Origin: CAKRHR01 sp964423195 | GTDB lineage: Bacteria > Bacillota > Clostridia > Lachnospirales > Lachnospiraceae | NCBI GenBank assembly: GCA_964423195.1 | Contig: CAYRDY010000012.1 | Span: 1-37,062, forward strand | Direction of reading: 5' to 3' | DNA: 37,062 nt | Translations under genes and position numbers: made by a program | Shown here: piece after piece, positions 24,407 to 31,946 of the stretch | Layout: each line of letters begins with the position of its first letter | Numbering within the stretch: position 1 is the first letter of the stretch | The notes under the pieces: generated by a model | Seen by the model: only the letters and a program-made list of their open reading frames with translations | Databases searched by the model: none | What the model was told of the DNA's origin: nothing

Positions 24407-25612
24407 ATGGAAATGAATGCTTCACAGATCGAGGCCATCGTCAAACAGGTGCTCTCAAGCATCTCCGCGGGCGACGCGCCAACATCCCACTCTGCGCCGA
24501 CAGGCGGGATCCCGAAGACGGCCCGCGTGGCGATGTTGACAAAACTTGAACATTTTGACATCAAGGAATTTCCGATTCCGGAGGTCGGCGACGATGACAT
24601 TCTCGTCAAGGTCGAGGGCTGCGGCATCTGCGGGACGGATGCGCACGAATTCAGACGCGATCCATTTGGCCTGATTCCGGTGGCGCTCGGACATGAGGGC
24701 ACCGGCGAGATCGTCAAGATGGGCAAAAATGTCACAAGAGACAGCGCCGGCAAACCGATCAAGGTCGGGGACAAGCTGGTGACATGTATGATTTTTAAGG
24801 ATGATCCGGATATCACGATGTTCGACCTCAACAAGCGCAACGTGGGCGGCGCGGACGTCTACGGACTGCTGCCGGACGACGATATCCATCTGAACGGCTG
24901 GTTTTCGGATTATATTTTCATCCGCAAGGGCTCCACATTCTTTAATGTCAGCGATCTGGATCTGGATTCCCGTATCCTGATCGAGCCGTGCGCGGTGCTG
25001 ATTCATGCGGTGGAGCGAGCCAAGACGACAGGCATTTTGAGATTTAACAGCCGCGTGGTCGAGCAGGGCTGCGGCCCGATCGGACTGATCTGCATCGCCG
25101 TCCTGCACACGATGGGCATCGGAAATATCATCGCCGTGGACGGCAATCAGGGAAGGCTCGATTTCGCGAGGCGAATGGGCGCTTCCGGGTCCGTCAATTT
25201 CAAGGATTACAAGGGCGCGGAGGCCATGGCCGAGGGCGTCAGGTCACAGTTTGACGGACATCTCGCGGATTTTGCTTTCCAGTGCACCGGATCCCCGGCG
25301 GGACATTCAAATATATACAAATTCATCCGCAACGGCGGCGGCCTCTGCGAGCTGGGATTCTTTATCAACGGCGGCGACGCCACGATCAACCCGCATTTTG
25401 ACATCTGCGCCAAGGAGATCACCACGGTGGGCAGCTGGGTCTACACGCTGAGAGATTACGCGACCACATTCGAGTTTCTAAAGAGCGCAAAGGCGATCGG
25501 TCTGCCGATGAGCGAGCTGATCACGGACAAATTCCCGCTGAGCCGGATCAATGAGGCCTACCAAAAGAATTTGGCCATGACCGGCCTCAAAATCGCGGTG
25601 ATGGCGGATTAA
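24407..25612 (+). CDS. Zinc-dependent medium-chain alcohol dehydrogenase with encapsulation peptide
   Basis: 401 residues. The catalytic zinc site is visible as C-G-I-C-G-T-D and G-H-E-G-T-G-E, with E-P-C later; the nucleotide fold has Q-G-C-G-P-I-G-L. The four-Cys structural zinc loop of classical ADHs is not apparent, as in threonine dehydrogenase-like members. The first 18 residues (A-S-Q-I-E-A-I-V-K-Q-V-L-S-S-I) form an encapsulation-type helix followed by a Ser/Ala/Pro linker. It probably replaces iron-dependent PduQ, reducing propionaldehyde to propanol and recycling NADH. Lactaldehyde reduction to 1,2-propanediol is equally possible. AGGAGGG from the end of the aldehyde dehydrogenase gene is 9 nt before ATG 24407. 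Confidence 0.9.
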   Translation: MEMNASQIEAIVKQVLSSISAGDAPTSHSAPTGGIPKTARVAMLTKLEHFDIKEFPIPEVGDDDILVKVEGCGICGTDAHEFRRDPFGLIPVALGHEGTGEIVKMGKNVTRDSAGKPIKVGDKLVTCMIFKDDPDITMFDLNKRNVGGADVYGLLPDDDIHLNGWFSDYIFIRKGSTFFNVSDLDLDSRILIEPCAVLIHAVERAKTTGILRFNSRVVEQGCGPIGLICIAVLHTMGIGNIIAVDGNQGRLDFARRMGASGSVNFKDYKGAEAMAEGVRSQFDGHLADFAFQCTGSPAGHSNIYKFIRNGGGLCELGFFINGGDATINPHFDICAKEITTVGSWVYTLRDYATTFEFLKSAKAIGLPMSELITDKFPLSRINEAYQKNLAMTGLKIAVMAD

Positions 25613-25713
25613 ATGTATTGGTATCGCCGGACTTTGGACTTGCATTCAAGCGTTTGGGCGGAAGTTTGTATCTTCGCCGGACTTTAGGGCGGGCAGAAAG
25701 GAGCGTTGTCGGT

Positions 25714-26031
25714 ATGGACGAAAGGGCAGTCGGATTGCTGGAGGTGTACGGCCTGTGCTGCGCGTTTATCGCCGCGGATGCCGGCTGCAAGGCGGCCAAT
25801 GTCACTTTGGAGCCTTTTGATAAGAATAAGCCGGCCAACGCGGATTCGCTGCCGGTGCCCCTGCTGGTGACGATCAAGTTTCGCGGCAGCGTCGAGGATG
25901 TGAAGGCGGCGGTGGCGGCTGGCATAGAGACGGCGAAGAATCTGACAGGTGTCGTGCAGAGCCATATCATTCCCAGGCCGACGCGAGATACCTTGAAGAT
26001 GCTCGGCATCTGCGGATTTGATGTGGATTGA
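25714..26031 (+). CDS. BMC-domain shell protein with altered pore loop
   Basis: 105 residues, one BMC domain (A-V-G-L-L-E-V-Y-G at the N-terminus, G-S-V-E-D-V-K-A-A-V-A-A-G near residue 60, I-I-P-R-P near the end). Where the two other BMC-H proteins of the locus have a short K-I-G-S-G pore loop, this one has about ten extra residues (E-P-F-D-K-N-K-P-A-N-A-D-S-L). The hexamer pore should therefore differ in size and chemistry. AAAGGAG is 10 nt before ATG 25714. In the preceding 100 nt, TCGCCGGACTTT occurs at 25624-25635 and 25674-25685. Confidence 0.85.
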   Translation: MDERAVGLLEVYGLCCAFIAADAGCKAANVTLEPFDKNKPANADSLPVPLLVTIKFRGSVEDVKAAVAAGIETAKNLTGVVQSHIIPRPTRDTLKMLGICGFDVD

Positions 26032-26065
26032 GCAGGGAAAACGGTTTAATGTCTCTAATGTCCAG

Positions 26066-26149
26066 CCAGTTTTAGTTTGCGAGCAGTTTGTCCCTCCATT
26101 GAGACTGGGTTTTCAGGGGGCTATAAGAAAAAAAGCAAATATATTTGCT
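26066..26149 (+). other. Two hairpins between shell genes (possible attenuator or processing site)
   Basis: CCAGTTTTA (26066-26074) pairs with TGAGACTGG (26100-26108) including two G-U pairs, followed by GTTTTC. AGCAAATATATTTGCT (26134-26149) is a perfect 16-nt palindrome preceded by seven A. No coding frame is evident in the 171 nt. The hairpins could reduce read-through or set mRNA ends between enzyme and shell genes. Confidence 0.45.
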
Positions 26150-26205
26150 GTTTCCTAATAGAATGGTTTTAAACAGCCGCGGGCGCGGCGGAAAGTGAGG
26201 ATATG

Positions 26206-26493
26206 ATGTCACAGGAAGCATTGGGTATGATTGAGACAAGAGGGTTGACCGCGGCGATCGAGGCTGCGGATGCGATGACGAAGGCTGCGGAGGTCACGCT
26301 GATCGGCACGGAGAAGATCGGTTCCGGCCTCGTGACCGTGATGGTGCGCGGCGATGTCGGCGCCGTCAAGGCCTCGGTTGAAGCCGGCGGCGCGTCGGCG
26401 AGCCGTCTGGGCGAACTTGTGGCTCAGCATGTCATTCCGAGGCCTCATTCGGATGTCGAAAAAATTCTTCCAGGTTTCCCGAAGAGCAAATAA
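26206..26493 (+). CDS. BMC-H hexameric shell protein (first of two paralogs)
   Basis: 95 residues, a canonical BMC-H protein of the PduA/PduJ group: E-A-L-G-M-I-E-T-R-G-L at the start, pore loop K-I-G-S-G, V-R-G-D-V-G-A-V-K and H-V-I-P-R-P-H. It is expected to be a major facet component. ATG 26206 is preferred over 26203 because GTGAGG ends at 26200. It is very similar to the protein at 26990-27268. Confidence 0.95.
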   Translation: MSQEALGMIETRGLTAAIEAADAMTKAAEVTLIGTEKIGSGLVTVMVRGDVGAVKASVEAGGASASRLGELVAQHVIPRPHSDVEKILPGFPKSK

Positions 26494-26499
26494 TTTGAA

Positions 26500-26838
26500 A
26501 TGGGAACCTCATACGGATTGATTGAAGTTTCCGGTGTCGTGGCAGCGATTGAATCCCTGGATGCCATGTGCAAGGCCGCGACAGTTTCATTTGTGACCTG
26601 GGAGAGAAAACTGGGCGGGCGTCTGGTGACGATCATCGTCGAGGGCGATGTAGCTGATGTCAAAGCGGCAGTGGAAGCGGCGAGAGCGATCACAAAAGAG
26701 AACGGGCACATTCTGGCGGCGAGCGGCGTGATCGCGGCTCCGACAGATGAGATCAGGAAAATGGTGCGCTTAAGCGCTCGGCGGCTGAAAAAAGACAGCG
26801 TCGAAAGCGCGATGGCGGCTGAAAAAAGACAGTGCTGA
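26500..26838 (+). CDS. Divergent BMC-domain shell protein with repeat-derived tail
   Basis: 112 residues. A single BMC domain covers about residues 3-88 (Y-G-L-I-E-V-S-G-V-V-A-A-I-E, G-D-V-A-D-V-K-A-A-V-E-A-A). The pore loop reads K-L-G-G-R, unlike the K-I-G-S-G of its neighbours. The last 20 or so residues are basic and Ala-rich and are encoded by the first two units of a 33-bp tandem repeat that continues beyond the stop. No ribosome binding site precedes ATG 26500, which lies 6 nt after the previous stop, so translation is probably coupled. Confidence 0.88.
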   Translation: MGTSYGLIEVSGVVAAIESLDAMCKAATVSFVTWERKLGGRLVTIIVEGDVADVKAAVEAARAITKENGHILAASGVIAAPTDEIRKMVRLSARRLKKDSVESAMAAEKRQC

Positions 26839-26905
26839 AAGCGCTCGGCGGCTGAAAAATGACAGAGCCGAAAGCGCGATGGCGGTGGAAGAATGGCCGC
26901 GCTGA
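26774..26905 (+). repeat. 33-34 bp tandem repeat spanning the 3' end of a shell gene
   Basis: Units run 26774-26806, 26807-26840, 26841-26873 and a decayed 26874-26905. The core is GCGC(TC/GA)(G/T)GGCGGCTGAAAAA, then GACAG and GAAA. The shell gene stops in unit 2. The first unit is 33 bp and keeps frame; the second is 34 bp. Confidence 0.88.
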
Positions 26906-26989
26906 GCGCACAGCGAGCGCAGAAAGCGGCGCATGATTAAAAGTGTTAATTAAAAAATGAAAATAAATAAATAAGAAGGAGAAATGGAT

Positions 26990-27268
26990 ATGTCACAGGA
27001 AGCATTAGGTATGGTTGAGACAAGAGGATTGACGGCAGCGATTGAAGCGGCGGATACGATGTGCAAGGCGGCGAATGTCGTCCTGATCGGCACGGAGAAG
27101 ATCGGTTCAGGTCTGGTGACCGTGATGGTGCGCGGTGATGTCGGCGCTGTCAAATCGGCCGTCGAGGCGGGTGCGACCAACGCACAGAAAATCGGTGAAC
27201 TGGTGTCACAGCACGTCATTCCGAGACCGCACGCGGATGTCGAGGGTATTCTTCCGAAAATCAAATAA
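26990..27268 (+). CDS. BMC-H hexameric shell protein (second paralog)
   Basis: 92 residues. It has the same layout as the protein at 26206-26493, about four fifths identical by eye, with the same N-terminus and the same K-I-G-S-G pore loop. They differ mainly in helix 2 and the C-terminus. ATG 26990 has AAGGAG at 8-nt spacing; ATG 26984 is too close. The pair recalls PduA/PduJ, which also arose by duplication. The 144 nt after it contain a 7-bp GGCCGGC / GCCGGCC hairpin (27356-27387) but no gene. Confidence 0.95.
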   Translation: MSQEALGMVETRGLTAAIEAADTMCKAANVVLIGTEKIGSGLVTVMVRGDVGAVKSAVEAGATNAQKIGELVSQHVIPRPHADVEGILPKIK

Positions 27269-27412
27269 TGCGAAAGGGAGTTGCCGCGAGGCGTCCGGAT
27301 TTTAAGACAATGAGGATGGGAGCGGCGGGAAAGCAGCAGTTTACGAGAGACCAGCGGCCGGCGGGATAGATTTCATTTCTGCCGGCCCGGTTGAAAATGA
27401 CGGGTGAATCCT

Positions 27413-28057
27413 ATGGAAAAACAAGAAATTGAGGCATTGACCAGGATCATTGTGTCCTGCCTGCGCGCGGAGCAGGAGAAGCGCGGCGGATTTGTCGTTC
27501 CTGTCGGCGTCAGCAACCGCCACATCCATCTGTGCCAGAGGGATGTGGAGACACTTTTTGGAGAGGGATATCAGCTGACGAAGAAGAAAGAGCTGATGGG
27601 CGGCCAGTTTGCATGCAATGAGTGCTGTACGATCGTCGGCCTGAAGCTGCGCGCGATCGAGAATGTCCGCATACTCGGTCCGGTGCGGAAAAATACGCAG
27701 GTGGAGATCAGCAGCACGGATGCCAGAAAGCTGGGCATCCATGTCCCGGTCAGAGAATCGGGCGATATTGCGGGCTCGGCGCCGATCGCCATCGTGGGGC
27801 CAAGGGGCGCGGTCTACTGCAGGGAGGGCTGCATTGTGGCGGCGCGGCACATCCACATGTCGCCAGCGGACGCCCTTCGGGCGGGACTCTCCGACGGCGA
27901 TTATGTGAGCGTGAGGGCCGACAATGAGCGCGGCACCACCTTCAATCACGTCAGGATTCGGGTGGACGAGCATTTTACGCTGGAAATGCACATCGACACG
28001 GATGAGGCGAATGCCAGCGGGATCAGGACAGGCGATAAAGTCGTCATCGTCGGGTAA
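27413..28057 (+). CDS. pduL: Phosphate propanoyltransferase PduL with encapsulation peptide
   Basis: 214 residues. PduL exchanges CoA for phosphate on propionyl-CoA, giving propionyl-phosphate and recycling CoA inside the compartment. Two repeated beta-barrel halves carry the zinc-binding histidines: V-S-N-R-H-I-H near residue 36 and A-A-R-H-I-H-M near residue 144. The N-terminal helix K-Q-E-I-E-A-L-T-R-I-I-V-S-C-L is the usual PduL encapsulation peptide. ATG 27413 has a poor binding site (GGGTG at 5-9 nt); an in-frame GTG at 27404 is possible. No propionate kinase lies in the window. Confidence 0.95.
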   Translation: MEKQEIEALTRIIVSCLRAEQEKRGGFVVPVGVSNRHIHLCQRDVETLFGEGYQLTKKKELMGGQFACNECCTIVGLKLRAIENVRILGPVRKNTQVEISSTDARKLGIHVPVRESGDIAGSAPIAIVGPRGAVYCREGCIVAARHIHMSPADALRAGLSDGDYVSVRADNERGTTFNHVRIRVDEHFTLEMHIDTDEANASGIRTGDKVVIVG

Positions 28058-28106
28058 GCGTTTGGAGGGTATAATGTCCAAATAATCCTACAAAAGGGGA
28101 TAAGAC

Positions 28107-29435
28107 ATGGATATTGCACAACTGAGTACAATTTTAAGGGAGAATGGCATCGTCGGCGCGGGCGGCGCCGGTTTTCCGACCTATGGCAAGCTGTCCGAAA
28201 AGGTGGATACCATTCTCATGAACTGCGCGGAATGTGAGCCGCTGCTCAGGGCACACCGACAGCTGCTCGCGTCCCACACCCATGAAATATTGAGGGCCTT
28301 TGAGATGATCGCCGAGACACTCGGCGCGCGAGAGGCGATCATAGGCATTAAGGAAGAATATAAGCGCACGATCCGTGCGCTGGAGACATACATGGATGAA
28401 TTTTCGCTGATGCGCATCCACAGACTTCCGGGCGATTACCCGATGGGCGACGAGGTGGTGCTGATCTACGAGGCCACCGGCCGCGTGGTCCGGCCTGGCG
28501 GCCTGCCGGTGGAATGTGGCGTCGCCGTGTTTAATGTGGAGACACTGTATAATGTCTACCGTGCCGTCTGGGAGAGTCATCCGGTGACAAGTAAATATCT
28601 CACGGTCGTCGGCGAGGTGGAACATCCGGTGACAGTGCGGGCGCCGATCGGTGTGCCGCTTGGGGAGGTCATAGCCGCAGCCGGGCGTGTGACCGCGGAC
28701 AAGCCGGCATATCTGCTGGGCGGTCCGATGATGGGCACCTTCGGAAATGAGAGCCAGCCGGTGACCAAGACGACAAATGCCATCATCGTACTGCCGGAGG
28801 ATCACCCGCTGGTCTACAGAAAAAAGCCGAATATCTCGCAGGCGATACGCCGCGCGGCCTCCTGCTGCTGCCAGTGTCAAACCTGCACGGATCTGTGTCC
28901 GCGGCACGCGCTGGGGCATCCGATACAGCCGCATTTATTTATGCGGGCCGCGGCCAATCAGGATTTTCAGAGTGTCGAGCCGTATATCAACACACTGTTT
29001 TGCTGTTCATGTGGTCTGTGCGAGCTCTACAGCTGCCCGCAGGGACTTTCGCCGAGGCGTATCATGGCAGAATACAAAGCCGGTCTAAGGCGCGCGGGCG
29101 TCAGAGCGCCGCAGGTTGAAGTCGCGCCGGTGAATCCGGCCAGGGAATACCGGAAAGTCCCGGAGGAGCGGTTGCTCGCCCGTCTGGGACTGGCGGCCTA
29201 TGACACGGAGGCGCTACTCGATGACCGCGAGCGGGAGACCGCAGAAGTGAGACTGTTAATGTCACAGCACACCGGTGCGCCGGCAAAGGCAAGTGTTACC
29301 GTCGGTGAACATGTGGAAGCCGAAAGTGTTGTCGGGAGAGCCGCGAAGGGACTGTCTGTCAATATACATACGCCGATTTCGGGCATCGTCACCGATGTGA
29401 CGGATCAGTGGGTCGTCATAAGAAAGCAGCCATAA
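28107..29435 (+). CDS. PduS/RnfC-like flavin and iron-sulfur electron carrier
   Basis: 442 residues. The N-terminus I-V-G-A-G-G-A-G-F-P-T begins the Complex I 51-kDa-like FMN/NADH domain. An SLBB region follows near residue 190. Two [4Fe-4S] motifs are visible: C-x2-C-x2-C-x3-C-P near residue 253 and C-x2-C-x2-C-x4-C-P near residue 300. The C-terminal 60 residues form a barrel-sandwich (lipoyl-like) domain. In B12 systems PduS reduces the cobalamin. No B12 enzyme is present, so here it more likely moves electrons between NADH and the activase or across the shell. The 49 nt before it contain GGAGGG-TATA-ATG TCC AAA TAA, a well-placed start with only three codons. Confidence 0.92.
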   Translation: MDIAQLSTILRENGIVGAGGAGFPTYGKLSEKVDTILMNCAECEPLLRAHRQLLASHTHEILRAFEMIAETLGAREAIIGIKEEYKRTIRALETYMDEFSLMRIHRLPGDYPMGDEVVLIYEATGRVVRPGGLPVECGVAVFNVETLYNVYRAVWESHPVTSKYLTVVGEVEHPVTVRAPIGVPLGEVIAAAGRVTADKPAYLLGGPMMGTFGNESQPVTKTTNAIIVLPEDHPLVYRKKPNISQAIRRAASCCCQCQTCTDLCPRHALGHPIQPHLFMRAAANQDFQSVEPYINTLFCCSCGLCELYSCPQGLSPRRIMAEYKAGLRRAGVRAPQVEVAPVNPAREYRKVPEERLLARLGLAAYDTEALLDDRERETAEVRLLMSQHTGAPAKASVTVGEHVEAESVVGRAAKGLSVNIHTPISGIVTDVTDQWVVIRKQP

Positions 29436-29502
29436 GGCTGGTGGCAGGGAATTTGTTATTCCAAAGAAAGTTAGCTTTAGTTAATATAAATTTTAAATTG
29501 AA

Positions 29503-29520
29503 ATGAATTTTGTAATTCAT
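29503..29520 (+). other. Hairpin in an AT-rich pocket before the BMC-T gene
   Basis: ATGAATT-TTGT-AATTCAT is a perfect 7-bp stem with a 4-nt loop, ending 6 nt before the TGAGG binding site of the next gene. The surrounding 70 nt are much more AT-rich than the locus. It could affect mRNA stability or translation; no T tract follows. Confidence 0.45.
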
Positions 29521-29539
29521 ATGAATGAGGAAATCAGAT

Positions 29540-30088
29540 ATGCCGAGAGCGATTGGAATGATAGAATTTAAGACAGTGGCGTCGGGAATCACGGCGGCGG
29601 ATCAGATGGTCAAGACGGCGGACGTGGAGATCCTGGAGGCGCAGACGGTATGTCCAGGGAAATATATCGCCCTGATCGCGGGTGACTTAAGCGCTGTCAC
29701 GGCGGCGGTTGAATCCGCCAAAGCGACAAGGCCGGAGGAGCTGATCAACAGTTTTATCCTCGGCAACCCGGATGATTCCATATTTCCGGCCATTTATGGC
29801 ACGGCAAAGATCAGTCATCCCAGCGCTCTGGGAATTCTGGAGACCTACGACGCGTCCTCGATCATTGTGGCGGCGGACACGGCGGCAAAGACAGCCATCG
29901 TGCAGCTGGTGGAACTTCGCATCGCGAAGGGCATGTGCGGCAAATCGTATCTGCTCCTGACCGGAGAGGTAGCCGCCTGTGAGGCGGCGATCGCCAAAGC
30001 TAGGGAGGCTGTGAGGGAGAGTGGCATGTTTTTGGACGAATCGGTGATCGCCCATCCGGACGAGCAGGTGTGGCGGTCGATTTTGTAA
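29540..30088 (+). CDS. PduT-type trimeric (tandem BMC) shell protein with Cys38
   Basis: 182 residues, two BMC domains (about 1-90 and 95-180). The sequence follows PduT: A-I-G-M-I-E near the start and V-I-A-H-P near the end. Cys38 in V-C-P-G-K-Y sits exactly where PduT Cys38 ligates a [4Fe-4S] cluster on the trimer axis. The protein may thus conduct electrons through the shell, which suits the adjacent PduS-like gene. ATG 29540 is chosen for TGAGG at 9-nt spacing and the family start; an upstream in-frame ATG at 29525 overlaps the binding site. Confidence 0.93.
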   Translation: MPRAIGMIEFKTVASGITAADQMVKTADVEILEAQTVCPGKYIALIAGDLSAVTAAVESAKATRPEELINSFILGNPDDSIFPAIYGTAKISHPSALGILETYDASSIIVAADTAAKTAIVQLVELRIAKGMCGKSYLLLTGEVAACEAAIAKAREAVRESGMFLDESVIAHPDEQVWRSIL

Positions 30089-30110
30089 ACCCTGTGCAGC
30101 CTGAAAAATG

Positions 30111-30144
30111 AACAGAGTTTGAAACAATAAACAGAGTTTGAAAC
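30111..30144 (+). repeat. 15-bp direct repeat before the DeoR gene
   Basis: AACAGAGTTTGAAAC occurs at 30111-30125 and 30130-30144, a spacing of 19 bp. It could be a duplication scar or a paired operator for the regulator encoded next. Confidence 0.7.
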
Positions 30145-30160
30145 CGCGGGAGAGGATGAA

Positions 30161-30940
30161 ATGCTTGCGATTGAGCGCAGAAATCAGATTTTAGAAAAAA
30201 TACAGTCGGATAAGAAAGTGGTTGTCTCGGACCTGAGCGGACATTTCGGTGTGTCCGACGAGACGATTCGCCGTGACCTGCTTCGCCTCGAACAGAAAGG
30301 GCTGATTGTCAAGAGTTACGGCGGCGCGGTGCTGAATGAGAGCAGCGCGGAGGCGTCTTTTCACAACCGCAAAAAGAAAAATGTTGCCGGAAAGCAGATC
30401 ATCGCCAATTTGATCAGAGATCTGGTGAATGACGGGGACCACATCATCGTCGATGCCAGCACGACAGCGCTTTCCATCGTCAGTGCCCTGACGGATAAGA
30501 AGGATCTGACGCTGATCACCAACTCTATCGAGGTGATGTTTGAGGCCATGCAGCACCGCGACTGGGATGTGATTTCTACCGGCGGCAAACTTTATGAAAA
30601 ATATCTGGCCTTTGCAGGACCTGGCGCCATGGAATCCTTTCAGATGATGAACGCGGACAAGATCATTTTTTCCTGCAAGGGTTTTGATATGAACAGGGGC
30701 ATCACGGACGGCAGCGCCATATTTGCCCTGCTGAAAAATACCATGATCAAATCGGTCAGGGAAGCGATTCTGGCCGTGGACCACACAAAATTTGACCAGA
30801 TCGCGTTTTATAATATCTGCAGCGTCGCCGATGTGGACATGGTCGTCACAGATATCTGTCCGTCCGCGGAATGGATGGCTTACTTTGAGGATAATGGGAT
30901 GAAATGTATCTATGGAAATGAAAGCGAAGTCCCTAATTGA
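30161..30940 (+). CDS. DeoR-family transcriptional regulator of the BMC locus
   Basis: 259 residues. The N-terminal winged helix-turn-helix contains V-V-V-S-D-L-S-G-H-F-G-V-S-D-E-T-I-R-R-D-L. The C-terminal DeoRC sensor domain has D-A-S-T-T-A near residue 100, T-N-S near 126 and G-G-x-L near 148, the fold that binds phosphorylated sugars. Such proteins usually repress until a sugar phosphate accumulates; fuculose- or rhamnulose-1-phosphate would be a sensible inducer here. It lies in the operon direction after the last shell gene, with GGGAGAGG before ATG 30161, and its 3' end overlaps the next gene by 29 nt. The TGTGGA array at 17519-17640 is the candidate target; no such site lies before this gene. 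Confidence 0.9.
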   Translation: MLAIERRNQILEKIQSDKKVVVSDLSGHFGVSDETIRRDLLRLEQKGLIVKSYGGAVLNESSAEASFHNRKKKNVAGKQIIANLIRDLVNDGDHIIVDASTTALSIVSALTDKKDLTLITNSIEVMFEAMQHRDWDVISTGGKLYEKYLAFAGPGAMESFQMMNADKIIFSCKGFDMNRGITDGSAIFALLKNTMIKSVREAILAVDHTKFDQIAFYNICSVADVDMVVTDICPSAEWMAYFEDNGMKCIYGNESEVPN

Positions 30941-31739
30941 GATCAAGAGTCTTGACTCGGAAAATTTAAAAATTTATCACTGCTGTTCGGAAGTCCAGTT
31001 GTTGCGGTATCATGAGCCTCAGCCGGGTATTTTTATCGCCGAGAGTCCCAAGGTGATCGGCCGCGCGCTGGATGCCGGCTATGAGCCGATATCAATGCTT
31101 GTCGACAAAAAGGTCATTGACCGGCAGGCGCGGGAGATTATTGGGCGATGCAGAGATATTCCTGTCTATGTGGCGGACGAGTCAGTGCTGACGAAAATCG
31201 CGGGATTTCCCATGACACAGGGAGCGCTTTGCGCCATGCGGCGCCGACCGCTGCCAGATGTCGATGAGGTCTGCCGCGATGCAAAACGAATTGCCGTGCT
31301 GGAAGAGATCACCAACCAGACAAATGTCGGGGCGATTTTCCGCTCGGCCGCCGCGCTGGACTTTGATGCCGTATTGCTGACCAAGGGTTGCAGCGATCCT
31401 CTGTACAGGCGCTCCGTCCGCGTCAGTATGGGCACAGTCTTCCAGATTCCATGGACTTTTTTTGACGATGTCTCATCGAATAATGTACGCAGGCTGCAGG
31501 ACATGGGTTTTGTCGCGGCCGCGATGACCTTGCGCGATGATTCCGTGCGCATTGACCACCCCGCGCTGGCGTCAGAGTCGAAGTTGGCGGTCATTCTGGG
31601 CAATGAGGGGGACGGGCTGCGGGAGGAGACCATAGCCGCCTGTGATTATAAAGTGAGGATCCCAATGGCACATGGCGTGGACTCGCTCAATGTGGCGGCG
31701 GCAAGCGCGGTGACGTTTTGGCAGCTGCGAAGGCGCTGA
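30912..31739 (+). CDS. SpoU/TrmH-family RNA 2'-O-methyltransferase
   Basis: 275 residues. An N-terminal domain (about 1-110) is followed by the SPOUT knot with motif 1 E-I-T-N-Q-T-N-V-G-A-I-F-R-S, motif 2 I-L-G-N-E-G-D-G-L and motif 3 I-P-M-A-H-G-V-D-S-L-N-V-A. It acts on rRNA or tRNA; the target is unknown. ATG 30912 or 30918 lies within the DeoR coding end without a clear binding site, suggesting coupling to the DeoR gene. Its inclusion in the BMC transcript is probably positional. It differs clearly from the protein at 11561-12331. Confidence 0.87.
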   Translation: MEMKAKSLIEIKSLDSENLKIYHCCSEVQLLRYHEPQPGIFIAESPKVIGRALDAGYEPISMLVDKKVIDRQAREIIGRCRDIPVYVADESVLTKIAGFPMTQGALCAMRRRPLPDVDEVCRDAKRIAVLEEITNQTNVGAIFRSAAALDFDAVLLTKGCSDPLYRRSVRVSMGTVFQIPWTFFDDVSSNNVRRLQDMGFVAAAMTLRDDSVRIDHPALASESKLAVILGNEGDGLREETIAACDYKVRIPMAHGVDSLNVAAASAVTFWQLRRR

Positions 31740-31809
31740 AGGGAACGAATGCTTCTTGCCAAATGATTTTCATTCTTTGTGATATTTGGTGGATTTCTAG
31801 TCGCAGATA

Positions 31810-31818
31810 TGGTATGAT
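31810..31818 (+). promoter_or_regulatory. Possible extended -10 promoter before the Cas10-Csm6 remnant
   Basis: TGGTATGAT contains an extended -10 (TGnTATGAT). No good -35 box is visible 17 nt upstream. It may be a remnant of the promoter of the lost CRISPR operon. Confidence 0.3.
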
Positions 31819-31946
31819 TGGGATACAGAAGAAACTTTTGAATTGAAGCGATATCAGACCAAAGTATCGGTTTTGGAGCGGGATTATCAGGAAACCGATG
31901 AGAAGGAATTGATGAATCATTTTTATGAAGCGCCCGGCAGCCGGTT

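Noticed and set aside
28063..28085. ATG TCC AAA TAA behind GGAGGG as a real mini-gene
   Set aside because: Three codons are too short for a supported product; noted only as a possible scar of a deleted gene.
31740..31946. CRISPR array or other cas genes beside the Cas10-Csm6 remnant
   Set aside because: No direct repeats with spacers and no further cas-like frames are visible up to the flanking methyltransferase and udp genes.
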